From positions 226,854 through 290,853 of the forward strand of contig JAKFCX010000021.1 in the NCBI GenBank assembly GCA_036676415.1: a stretch of 64,000 bases of DNA, written 5' to 3'. The translations under genes were made by a program, and so were the position numbers. The stretch is from JAEZDC01 sp036676415 (GTDB lineage Bacteria > Bacteroidota > Bacteroidia > Chitinophagales > Chitinophagaceae). Shown here piece after piece: positions 34,933-42,648 of this stretch (positions within the stretch are counted from its first letter, which is position 1; the number at the start of each line of letters is the position of its first letter). The notes below the pieces were generated by a model. It was not told the DNA's origin, searched no databases, and saw only the letters and a program-made list of their open reading frames with translations.

Positions 34933-34980
34933 GTTGAAGTGAGTGACACAACGGAAGTTGAATTATGCATTACAGCCGGC
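34933..34980 (+). repeat. Dispersed 24-bp repeat, variant A, copy 11 (right end of pair 3)
   Basis: It reads GTTGAAGTGAGTGACACAAC then GGAAG, the same as copy 1, and ends TACAGCCGGC at 34980. It is inverted relative to copy 10, 108 bp away. Confidence 0.9.
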
Positions 34981-35067
34981 AAATAATAATTCTTACTAAC
35001 AAAATTTTAACCCTCACCGGAAGTGAAGTGCATAATTACCGTTGAAAACAAATCGTTAGAGTGCTGC

Positions 35068-35102
35068 AAATGTAATGTTTAGGCTTGTAAACCTTACATT
35101 TG
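35068..35102 (+). promoter_or_regulatory. ftsX promoter box inside a 14-bp inverted repeat (operator candidate)
   Basis: Arms AAATGTAATGTTTA (35068-35081) and TAAACCTTACATTT (35088-35101) are complementary at 13 of 14 positions. The right arm overlaps the -7 box TACATTTG (35095-35102), 30 bp before the ftsX start. Such a site could bind a dimeric repressor, or form an RNA or DNA hairpin. No clear -33 TTG at normal spacing is seen. Confidence 0.6.
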
Positions 35103-35131
35103 CAACTGTCTAAAACAGCTAAATTCTACGC

Positions 35132-36007
35132 ATGGCAGCACAACAGAAAGCATCGTTGAAACGCAGTAAGCCTAATTATGTGTACAGCATTGTTGGGGTG
35201 GCCCTTGTATTATTGATCATGGGTGTAATGGGTTGGTTATTTATGAACTTTAACCAGGTAGCCACCATGTTCAAGGAAGATATCAGAATCAGTGCCTACC
35301 TGAGAACGGCTAATAAAGACACCATCAACCAGATACAGCAATTTGTTGCCAGCCAGCCTTTTGCACGAAACGTGGAGTATGTAAACAAAGAATCGGCAAA
35401 AAAAATATGGAACCAGGATAACCAGGAAGACTGGGCTACCGTTCTTGATGACAATCCATTACCGGAAAGCATTGATTTTTATGCAAAAAGCGACTGGATC
35501 AATAAAGATAGCCTGGCGAAAATATCCAGTACGATCCTGAGCCGGTATCCTGACCAGATCACCGATCTGCAGTATCCAAAGGAACTGGTAAATAACCTGA
35601 ACGAAAGAGCATCGAAGCTTGGCCTGGTATTTTTAGTAGTGGCCATTATTCTTTGTGTGCTGGTGATTGTAAGTATTGACAATACCATCAGGCTGGCCAT
35701 GTTCAGTAACCGTTTCCTGATAAAGACAATGCAAATGGTTGGTGCTACCAGGGGATTTATTGTAAAGCCGATGAATATAAGGGCAATCATTAACGGACTT
35801 ATCAGTGCAGCAATAGCCATTGCCATATTATTTACCTTGATGAAATGGGCAGAAAGCCAGTTTGACGGTCTGAAAACACTGCACTCTACACCTAACCTGT
35901 TAACCTTGTTTGGAGGAATGGTACTGGTTGGAGTACTTATTTCCCTGTACAGTACCCACAGAAGTGTGATGAAGTACCTGAAAATGAAACTGGACGATCT
36001 TTATTAA
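35132..36007 (+). CDS. ftsX: Cell division protein FtsX
   Basis: This 291-aa permease-like protein has four transmembrane helices (about 26-47, 167-190, 223-246, 258-278). A large extracytoplasmic loop follows helix 1. FtsX and the ATPase FtsE activate peptidoglycan hydrolases at the septum. The N-terminal motif YSIVGVALVLLIMGVMGWLFMNF and the MQMVGATRGFI stretch near helix 3 are typical. ftsE is not adjacent. It is followed by DUF3098 and uppP genes, a common Bacteroidota order. Confidence 0.93.
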   Translation: MAAQQKASLKRSKPNYVYSIVGVALVLLIMGVMGWLFMNFNQVATMFKEDIRISAYLRTANKDTINQIQQFVASQPFARNVEYVNKESAKKIWNQDNQEDWATVLDDNPLPESIDFYAKSDWINKDSLAKISSTILSRYPDQITDLQYPKELVNNLNERASKLGLVFLVVAIILCVLVIVSIDNTIRLAMFSNRFLIKTMQMVGATRGFIVKPMNIRAIINGLISAAIAIAILFTLMKWAESQFDGLKTLHSTPNLLTLFGGMVLVGVLISLYSTHRSVMKYLKMKLDDLY

Positions 36008-36094
36008 AGTCATTGAGTCAGTAAGTCATAGAGTCATCAACTTGATGAAGCTTACCTCAAATGACTAAATGACCATTGACTATTTGACTTTTGT
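36008..36094. repeat. GTCA-rich imperfect inverted repeat
   Basis: Repeated GTCATTGAGTCAGTAAGTCA-like units on the left face CAAATGACTAAATGACC and TTGACTATTTGAC on the right. It is the same class as the core of pair 1 at 9345-9433, but here without flanking 24-bp repeats. It lies in the 114-bp gap between ftsX and the DUF3098 gene. Confidence 0.75.
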
Positions 36095-36121
36095 TTATAT
36101 TGCAACCCTTAATTAACCGAG

Positions 36122-36394
36122 ATGGCTGAAACAAAAAAGATCGTGAAAGAAAAAGTGGTAAGAGAAAGAACCATACTTTTTACAAAAGATAATTATCTCT
36201 GGATGGGAATTGGTGCTGTGGTTATTGCCATTGGCATGTTGCTGATGAGTGGTGGCAAGAACCAGGACCCGAATGTATTTGATAAAGACCTGGTGTATGG
36301 TACTACACGAATCACCATTGCTCCTATTGTTATATTGCTCGGTTTCGTGATAGAGATATATGCAATTTTTAAAAAGCCGGCTGTAAAAGCTTAA
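36122..36394 (+). CDS. DUF3098 membrane protein
   Basis: This 90-aa protein has a basic N-terminus and two transmembrane helices (about 30-46 and 62-82) joined by GGKNQDPNVFDKDLVYGTTRITIAPIVIL, the DUF3098 hallmark. The family is restricted to Bacteroidota and sits between ftsX and uppP, suggesting a role in envelope growth (inference). Confidence 0.88.
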   Translation: MAETKKIVKEKVVRERTILFTKDNYLWMGIGAVVIAIGMLLMSGGKNQDPNVFDKDLVYGTTRITIAPIVILLGFVIEIYAIFKKPAVKA

Positions 36395-36411
36395 TTGAAT
36401 AACAGTATGGA

Positions 36412-36438
36412 AATCCCGCTTGTGGCGGGATTTTTTTG
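36412..36438 (+). terminator. Terminator after the DUF3098 gene
   Basis: Stem AATCCCGC / GCGGGATT followed by a T-run, 25 bp before uppP. Confidence 0.82.
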
Positions 36439-36462
36439 TTTCTTTAATTTTCAAATCCGCAC

Positions 36463-37308
36463 ATGAATATTTTTGAGGCTGTAGTTATTGCTATCGTAGA
36501 AGGACTTACAGAATTCCTGCCTGTATCTTCCACAGGTCACATGATCATTACCAGTAGTATTATTGAGAAAGCAACCGCTAACCCCAATTTCCAGGAAGAT
36601 GCTTTTACCAAGATATTTACCGTGGCTATCCAGCTTGGAGCGATCCTATCGGTGATCGTACTTTATTTCAAAAGATTTTTTCCATTAAACAGGTGGTCGT
36701 TTTACCTGAAACTGGTGGTTGCTGTAATTCCTGCCATTGTATTAGGATTGTTGTTTGACAAACAAATTGAAAACCTGCTTGGCAGTACAACTACAGTAGC
36801 AGTCTCTTTGCTTATTGGAGGAATTATCCTTGTATTTATTGACAAATTATTTAAGACCCATACTATCAACAATGAGCAGGAACTTAGTTTTGGTAAAGCA
36901 TTCTTTGTTGGTTGCTGGCAATGTATAGCCATGATACCTGGTGTTAGCAGAAGTGCTTCATCCATCATCGGTGGTATGCAACAGAAGCTCACCAGGAATT
37001 TTGCGGCAGAGTTTTCTTTCTTCCTTGCTGTGCCAACAATGTTAGGTGCTTCTATCCAGTCTCTGTTCCTGAAAGATTGGGGTGAAGATGCAGAAGTAAA
37101 GAGGAAAGGATACGAGATAATAATGGAAAGCCAGGAAAACATTACGGCTTTTATCGTTGGAAATGTTGTTGCTTTTGTAGTAGCGTTATTGGCTATTAAA
37201 TTCTTTATCAGCTTTCTCCAGAAACATGGATTCAGGATGTTTGGCTGGTACCGTATCGTCGTAGGCATCATTCTTCTGGTTCTTTTATACACCGGCTATA
37301 TCGAATAA
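36463..37308 (+). CDS. uppP: Undecaprenyl-diphosphatase UppP (BacA)
   Basis: This 281-aa membrane enzyme dephosphorylates undecaprenyl pyrophosphate to recycle the cell-wall lipid carrier. It has the two active-site motifs: EGLTEFLPVSSTGH (residues 14-27) and PGVSRSASSIIGG with the catalytic Arg. About eight transmembrane helices. Separated from DUF3098 by a terminator, so it may have its own promoter. Confidence 0.96.
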   Translation: MNIFEAVVIAIVEGLTEFLPVSSTGHMIITSSIIEKATANPNFQEDAFTKIFTVAIQLGAILSVIVLYFKRFFPLNRWSFYLKLVVAVIPAIVLGLLFDKQIENLLGSTTTVAVSLLIGGIILVFIDKLFKTHTINNEQELSFGKAFFVGCWQCIAMIPGVSRSASSIIGGMQQKLTRNFAAEFSFFLAVPTMLGASIQSLFLKDWGEDAEVKRKGYEIIMESQENITAFIVGNVVAFVVALLAIKFFISFLQKHGFRMFGWYRIVVGIILLVLLYTGYIE

Positions 37309-37338
37309 TTTTTATCTTGTACTACTTAAAACTATTTT

Positions 37339-37815
37339 ATGAGAAAACTTTTCAGCTTACTTGTTATTGTTTCAGTTGTGCTTACTGCATGTAATTCTTA
37401 CGGCGATAAATACATGGTTAATGATGTAAGTGAGGTTTATTATAAAGGTGATGGCGTTACAGCTGATGATGCTAAAAGGCTTGGCGATTTTCTGCTGAAG
37501 AATAATTATTTTGATAGTGCAACTGAAAAGTCAGTTCAGCTAACTAAAACAGTTGATACTTTCAATGTAAAGTTCGTAGTAGACAAAGAAAAAGTGAGCC
37601 AGACTGAGAATGCAGAAATGTTGTTTACTATTATGGGAGCAGCAATCAGCTCAGAGGTCTTTACCGGGAAACCTGTGAAAATTATTCTTGCTGATACACG
37701 TATGGAAGGCTTCAAAGAGATCCCTACTTACACTTCAACAGTGGACACTTCTACTACTACAGTAGAAGCACCAACCAATACCACTGCTGAAGGAGATACT
37801 ACACACCACAAATAA
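37339..37815 (+). CDS. Hypothetical lipoprotein
   Basis: This 158-aa protein begins MRKLFSLLVIVSVVLTAC with a lipobox at Cys18. The mature part (VSEVYYKGDGVTADDAKRLGDFLLKNNYF) resembles a small alpha/beta domain seen in uncharacterised Bacteroidota proteins. The C-terminus is Thr-rich and ends DTTHHK. It lies 30 bp after uppP and is followed by a strong terminator, so it is probably cotranscribed with uppP. Confidence 0.72.
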   Translation: MRKLFSLLVIVSVVLTACNSYGDKYMVNDVSEVYYKGDGVTADDAKRLGDFLLKNNYFDSATEKSVQLTKTVDTFNVKFVVDKEKVSQTENAEMLFTIMGAAISSEVFTGKPVKIILADTRMEGFKEIPTYTSTVDTSTTTVEAPTNTTAEGDTTHHK

Positions 37816-37830
37816 CACAGTACGAATTTT

Positions 37831-37865
37831 AAAAAAGACGCTACCAGTTAGCGTCTTTTTTATTT
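37831..37865 (+). terminator. Terminator after the lipoprotein gene
   Basis: Stem AAGACGCTA / TAGCGTCTT with a 5-nt loop and a following T-run. Confidence 0.88.
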
Positions 37866-37887
37866 TATCTTTAACCAAACCAAGTAA

Positions 37888-39198
37888 ATGCAAACTGCTC
37901 AAAAAAAAGTTGTGAATGGCTGGGCCATGTACGACTGGGCCAACAGTGCTTACAACCTTGTAATTACCTCCACCATATTTCCTGCTTATTTTGAAAGCAT
38001 TACCGGTGATGGAAATGACACCACCACCGACCATGTCGAATTCCTGGGCAGAACTTTTGTAAATACCGCTTTATATAATTATGCACTGGCAGCTGCATTT
38101 TGCATTGTAGCGATCATGTCGCCGTTGCTTTCTTCCATAGCAGATTACAGGGGAAATAAGAAATCGTTCCTGCGATTCTTTATGACGATGGGAAGCATCT
38201 CTTGCAGCATGTTATTCTTTTACAACAGCAGTAACCTATGGTTGGGGATTGTTGCAATGATCGTTGCTTGTGTTGGTTACTGGGCAAGCCTTGTTTTTTA
38301 TAATTCTTATTTACCAGAGATCGCTTCATTTGAAGACAGGGATAAAGTGAGTGCAAGAGGTTTCGCATACGGTTATATTGGAAGTGTTATTTTACAGGTG
38401 ATCTGCTTTGTGTTTGTAATGGGCAATGAAATGTTTGGTATTACCAAAGGATTTGCTTCACAATTATCATTTTTATTGGTGGGAATATGGTGGTTCAGTT
38501 TTGCAAGCCTGTCGCTGAAACGACTACCAAACTCCTCACCGATTGGTTCTGACAAAAAACACACATTGGCTCATGGCTATGGCGAGTTAAACAAAGTATG
38601 GAAACAGCTCATTCATTTGCCGGTACTAAAACGTTATCTCTTTTCTTTCTTTTTTTACAATATGGGCGTGCAGACAGTGATGCTAGCTGCAACACTGTAT
38701 GGCAAAAGTGAATTAGGCATTCCAACGGAGAACCTGATCATTGCCATTTTGATCATACAGTTAATAGCAATTCCTGGTGCTTATCTTATATCCAGGTTAT
38801 CCGGAAAGATCGGCAACTTTCCAGCTTTAATGACCTGTGTGATTGTTTGGATCGGAATCTGCATTGCCGGCTATTTGTTACCTGCCAAGAATCCGATGGC
38901 GTTTTACATTCTTGCAACCGTTGTTGGATTTGTAATGGGTGGTATACAATCAGTCAGCCGATCTACTTATGCCAAGCTGATGCCCGAAACAAAAGACACA
39001 ACTTCTTTCTTCAGCTTTTATGATGTTACTGAGAAGATCGCTATAGTAATTGGAATGTTCACCTTCGGTTTTATCATTGAACTTACCGGCAGCCAGCGTA
39101 ATTCTGTCCTGGCATTGGTGGTGTTTTTTGCTCTTGGTCTTTTCCTGTTATTTTGGACGAATTTAACGGCCAAGAAGAAAAAACATTCGATTGCATAA
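37888..39198 (+). CDS. MFS transporter, UMF1 / Atg22-like family
   Basis: This 436-aa twelve-helix protein starts with the family hallmark VNGWAMYDWANSAYNLVITSTIFPAYF. It also has SSIADYRGNKKSFLRFFM and YNSYLPEIA in the N-half and GGIQSVSRSTYAKLMPETKDTTSFFSFYDVTEKIA in the C-half. Fungal Atg22 exports amino acids from vacuoles; bacterial substrates are unknown. Followed at 20 bp by the MBL hydrolase. Confidence 0.92.
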   Translation: MQTAQKKVVNGWAMYDWANSAYNLVITSTIFPAYFESITGDGNDTTTDHVEFLGRTFVNTALYNYALAAAFCIVAIMSPLLSSIADYRGNKKSFLRFFMTMGSISCSMLFFYNSSNLWLGIVAMIVACVGYWASLVFYNSYLPEIASFEDRDKVSARGFAYGYIGSVILQVICFVFVMGNEMFGITKGFASQLSFLLVGIWWFSFASLSLKRLPNSSPIGSDKKHTLAHGYGELNKVWKQLIHLPVLKRYLFSFFFYNMGVQTVMLAATLYGKSELGIPTENLIIAILIIQLIAIPGAYLISRLSGKIGNFPALMTCVIVWIGICIAGYLLPAKNPMAFYILATVVGFVMGGIQSVSRSTYAKLMPETKDTTSFFSFYDVTEKIAIVIGMFTFGFIIELTGSQRNSVLALVVFFALGLFLLFWTNLTAKKKKHSIA

Positions 39199-39217
39199 TC
39201 AATAAAATATATTCACT

Positions 39218-40057
39218 TTGAAACTTCATACAGTAAACACGGGTTATTTTAAGTTAGATGGTGGTGCCATGTTTGGTGTGGTACCGAAAGCAATATGGAA
39301 TAAACTGAATCCTGCGGATGAAAACAACCTCTGCAGCTGGGCCATGAGATGTTTGCTGATAGAAGATGGCGACAAATTAATATTGATCGACAACGGAATT
39401 GGGGAAAAGCAGGATGCAAAATTCTTCAGCCATTATTACCTGCATGGAGATGATTCGTTGGATAAATCGCTAGCAAAGCTTGGATTCTCTAAAGATGATA
39501 TTACTGATGTGATATTAACCCATCTTCATTTTGACCATTGTGGTGGAAGTGTAATAAGAACAGGTGATAGACTATTGCCTGCTTTTAAAAATGCTACTTA
39601 CTGGAGCAATGAAAAACACTGGCAATGGGCCACCAAACCTAATGACAGGGAAAAAGCATCTTTCTTAAAAGAAAATATTCTGCCCATACAGGAAAGTGGA
39701 CAGTTGAAGTTTGCATCAACAGAAGAAGGTAGTCAGCTGTTTGAAAATATTAAACTCAGGTTTGTAAACGGACACACAGATGCTATGATGCTACCGCAGA
39801 TCAGTTATAAAGGGAAACAGGTGGTTTTTATGGCAGATCTTTTACCAGCGGCTGCACATATTCCGATTCCTTATGTGATGGCTTACGATATGTTTCCGTT
39901 AACCACATTAAATGAAAAAAAATCATTCTTAACTGAAGCTGTAGAAAACGACTACATACTTTTCTTTGAGCATGATCCGAAAATAGAGTGTTGTAATCTT
40001 CAAACGACAGAAAAAGGTATCAGGCAGAAAGAAACATTTAATCTGAATGCGATCTAA
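39218..40057 (+). CDS. MBL-fold metallo-hydrolase
   Basis: This 279-aa protein has the metallo-beta-lactamase zinc motif THLHFDHCGG (HxHxDH type) at about residues 107-116, with further ligands in FVNGHTDAM and VFMADLLP. It belongs to the lactonase-like branch with AttM/AiiA-type proteins, but the substrate is unknown. The start is TTG (reading KLHTVNTGYF); no in-frame ATG lies nearby. Probably cotranscribed with the MFS gene. Confidence 0.88.
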   Translation: MKLHTVNTGYFKLDGGAMFGVVPKAIWNKLNPADENNLCSWAMRCLLIEDGDKLILIDNGIGEKQDAKFFSHYYLHGDDSLDKSLAKLGFSKDDITDVILTHLHFDHCGGSVIRTGDRLLPAFKNATYWSNEKHWQWATKPNDREKASFLKENILPIQESGQLKFASTEEGSQLFENIKLRFVNGHTDAMMLPQISYKGKQVVFMADLLPAAAHIPIPYVMAYDMFPLTTLNEKKSFLTEAVENDYILFFEHDPKIECCNLQTTEKGIRQKETFNLNAI

Positions 40058-40076
40058 GTTGAAATCAATTCCCGCT

Positions 40077-40124
40077 GTACAAGAGTGCGACGCAACGAAG
40101 CACAAATGAAATACTATCGCTGAC
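40077..40124 (+). repeat. Dispersed 24-bp repeat, variant B, copy 12
   Basis: It reads GTACAAGAGTGCGACG then CAACGAAG at 40077-40100, an exact B consensus, followed by a degenerate tail ending near GCTGAC. It lies 20 bp after the MBL stop codon and before the terminator. Confidence 0.9.
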
Positions 40125-40129
40125 CTCAT

Positions 40130-40157
40130 AAAAAAGCCTCTTTGCAGAGGCTTTTAA
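40130..40157. terminator. Bidirectional terminator
   Basis: Perfect stem AAAAGCCTCT / AGAGGCTTTT between convergent genes. Confidence 0.87.
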
Positions 40158-40158
40158 A

Positions 40159-40950
40159 TTATTTCCAGCTAACCAGTGAAGTGAGTGGATGTCGTAGTCC
40201 ACGATATTGCATCATGTCTACTTTTACACTACCAACGCTGATCGGGCTTTCTATTCTTAATGGAATATGATTTGGATCGTCTGTAACCCACACCGTCATT
40301 TTCTCACCACCTTCAAACATGGTTCCTTTCACAAGCAATGGCTTGAATTTGATGGCTCTGAATTTTCCATACTTGGTTTTCACTACTTCCTTACCGAGAT
40401 AACGGATGTATAAATGAAATACTTCGTTGTCCAGGAACATATCGAAAGGAATTTTATCTCCCGGCTTGTATTGATTGAAGTTGATGTTTCTTGCGTAATA
40501 GATTGAACTCAACACATCCTGTATACAGTTCGGCACTTTGTAAACCCCATCAGTAGTGATGGCTGTATTCGCTGTTTGATTAAATGTGATGTTCTCATAC
40601 TTTTTGTATCCACCTTCGTCCACATTACGGATGAACTTCAAAGGCTGCAGGTTCGCAGTATCTATATAACTCTCATACTTGTCTCTTACTTTAAAGATCC
40701 AATCGTATTTGGAATTGGAACTACCTGTACCTACCACATGATAAACAGGTTTATTGTTCATCCTTTCTAAAGTAGTTGAGAAAGTGGCCGTTCCAGCATT
40801 GATATACATACCCACTACACTATAAAAAACAGTATAGGTAATATTCTCTCCACCCTGGAAGCTTGTATTCTTGATACCACAGAAGTTATCCCCTGCAGTC
40901 AAGGAAACGGTACACAGTAAAGCGGTAAAAATCGAAGCAATTTTCTTCAC
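40159..40950 (-). CDS. DUF3108 secreted protein
   Basis: This 263-aa protein has a signal peptide (MKKIASIFTALLCTVSLTAG) and the DUF3108 pattern: FQGGENITYTVFYSVVGMYINAGTATFSTT, VRDKYESYIDTANLQPLKFIRNVDEGGYKKYENITFN, and MTVWVTDDPNHIPLRIESPI. The family is predicted to be a periplasmic beta-rich protein of unknown role. It lies 2 bp downstream of the flippase-like gene in the same operon. Confidence 0.88.
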   Translation of the reverse strand: MKKIASIFTALLCTVSLTAGDNFCGIKNTSFQGGENITYTVFYSVVGMYINAGTATFSTTLERMNNKPVYHVVGTGSSNSKYDWIFKVRDKYESYIDTANLQPLKFIRNVDEGGYKKYENITFNQTANTAITTDGVYKVPNCIQDVLSSIYYARNINFNQYKPGDKIPFDMFLDNEVFHLYIRYLGKEVVKTKYGKFRAIKFKPLLVKGTMFEGGEKMTVWVTDDPNHIPLRIESPISVGSVKVDMMQYRGLRHPLTSLVSWK

Positions 40951-40952
40951 GT

Positions 40953-41969
40953 CTATTTCTTAAAAAATTTAATACCCAATATAAATAAACTACCGGCCAA
41001 TGCAGGAATGATGAGATTGATCAACCATAACCCTGCAGCTGTAGCAATAATACCCAATGTATTTGTACTTACCAGTCCAAACAGTTCTATTGCAGCAAGA
41101 CCCCTGAGGCTTAACTCGATTGATGAGATGGTCGGCACCACTGCCAGCACCAGGAAAAATACACTCACCAAACCAGCAGCTTCCCAAAATGGAATATTCA
41201 CTTCAAAAACCTGCAGCAATAATATGTATTGGACGATGAATACTACGTAACGTGTAGTAGAAAGTGACAAAATTCGTGTTAATTCTCTCCAATGAAAGTC
41301 TTCCAGCTTCTCAATGAGATAACTATACTTCTTTACGAAAGGTAATCTTTCGATCAGCTTAGTTAACCATGACAGTTCAAAATAGATCAATAACATCACA
41401 GCAACTCCAGCCAATACGCCATAAAATATCACTTCATATGCAATAGGCACGATTCCAGGATACAAATCAAGCAAGCCAACTTTTGTTAAGATATCTTTAA
41501 TGGCACCTGTAACGGTATCCTTCATCCACAACATCCCGACCAGGCCAACGAACAATGTGATAATAGTCTGGCTGAGACTTCCTACAATTGTTAATGCAAT
41601 GCCTTTTAGCCGGTTTCCTTCATGGAGATAAACTACTCTACCAACATATTCACCAATCCGGTTCGGCGTATTTACTGCCAACGACTGACCAGAAAAAACT
41701 GCTTTAAAGGCTTTTACAAATGATATTTTTTCTAATGAACCGACGAGCACCTGCCATTTTCTTGCTTCGATACCCCAGTTTAAAAACATCAGCAAGATCA
41801 CTGCTATAAATTTCCAGGCATTCCCGCCAAAGGCTGAAGCCTTGATCAATTGCCATGATTGCTGCAGATCCGGCTGACTTTTTATTTCCCTGTAAAGAGA
41901 ATAGGAAACCCAGATGAATAAAACAGGACCTATGAAATAATTCAGGAATATCTTAACTCGTTTATTCAG
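40953..41969 (-). CDS. Lysylphosphatidylglycerol synthase TM-region / UPF0104 membrane protein
   Basis: This multi-helix protein belongs to the AglD/MprF flippase-domain family, which moves or modifies lipids across the inner membrane. The first standard start (TTG at 41849) gives 298 aa but cuts off the first helix. The open frame continues upstream as NKRVKIFLNYFIGPVLFIWV and YSLYREIKSQPDLQQSW, matching the usual N-terminus of the family. It ends at a TAA just before CTG-AAT-AAA-CGA. I therefore place the start at CTG 41969 (or ATT 41972), giving about 338 aa. A -7 box (TATTTTTG, 41986-41993) lies just upstream. Confidence 0.8.
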   Translation of the reverse strand: MNKRVKIFLNYFIGPVLFIWVSYSLYREIKSQPDLQQSWQLIKASAFGGNAWKFIAVILLMFLNWGIEARKWQVLVGSLEKISFVKAFKAVFSGQSLAVNTPNRIGEYVGRVVYLHEGNRLKGIALTIVGSLSQTIITLFVGLVGMLWMKDTVTGAIKDILTKVGLLDLYPGIVPIAYEVIFYGVLAGVAVMLLIYFELSWLTKLIERLPFVKKYSYLIEKLEDFHWRELTRILSLSTTRYVVFIVQYILLLQVFEVNIPFWEAAGLVSVFFLVLAVVPTISSIELSLRGLAAIELFGLVSTNTLGIIATAAGLWLINLIIPALAGSLFILGIKFFKK

Positions 41970-41985
41970 AATGCCGATTTAGCAT

Positions 41986-41993
41986 CAAAAATA
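41986..41993 (-). promoter_or_regulatory. -7 promoter box before the flippase-like gene
   Basis: TATTTTTG on the minus strand. With a start of transcription 5-7 bp downstream, the leader before the CTG start would be only about 10 nt. Confidence 0.45.
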
Positions 41994-42055
41994 ATGAACT
42001 AAGGTGTTTGTTAACATGATTGATATCTTATTTGCAAACATCTTACTTTCACAGC

Positions 42056-42619
42056 ATGCAGAATGGCGAGATCATATTAGGCATTGACCCCGGAACAACT
42101 ATTATGGGTTATGCTGTTGTGCAGGTAAGGAATGGATTGCCTTCTTTAGTTACGATGGATGTACTGAAACTTGCATCCACGAAGAATATTTACTCTAGGC
42201 TGGAGATGATTCACACCAAAGTATGTTCTATTATTTCAGAACATCAGCCCACCACATTTGCCATTGAAGCACCTTTCTTTGGCAAGAATGTACAAAGCAT
42301 GCTGAAGCTGGGACGAGCACAGGGTGTTGCTATTGCTGCAGCGATGCAGGCTCAATTATTAGTAACTGAATATTCTCCCAAGAAAGTAAAACAATCCATC
42401 ACTGGTAATGGCAATGCAGAGAAAGAACAGATCTGGAAGATGCTGCAAACGATATTGAAGATACAGGACCAGCCGAAATACTTTGATGCTACCGATGCAC
42501 TTGCAGTAGCACTTTGTCATTATTACCAGATCTCATCTCCTGTTGCAGCTATCTCAAAAGGATTTAATGGATGGAAAGATTTTATAGCAAAGAACCCTGG
42601 TAAGATCTCTGTTAAATAA
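42056..42619 (+). CDS. ruvC: Holliday junction resolvase RuvC
   Basis: This 187-aa endonuclease cuts Holliday junctions with RuvAB. The acidic active site is visible: Asp in ILGIDPGTTIMGYAVV, Glu in FAIEAPFFGKN, and the C-terminal FDATDALAVALCHYY. I choose the ATG at 42056 (MQNGEIILGI) because the family starts two to five residues before ILGIDPG. An earlier in-frame ATG exists at 42020. Confidence 0.95.
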   Translation: MQNGEIILGIDPGTTIMGYAVVQVRNGLPSLVTMDVLKLASTKNIYSRLEMIHTKVCSIISEHQPTTFAIEAPFFGKNVQSMLKLGRAQGVAIAAAMQAQLLVTEYSPKKVKQSITGNGNAEKEQIWKMLQTILKIQDQPKYFDATDALAVALCHYYQISSPVAAISKGFNGWKDFIAKNPGKISVK

Positions 42620-42620
42620 C

Positions 42621-42648
42621 AAAGCCACCCGTAGATGGCTTTTTCTTT
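42621..42648. terminator. Bidirectional terminator between ruvC and gltX
   Basis: Stem AAAGCCA / TGGCTTT followed by T on the plus strand. Confidence 0.72.
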
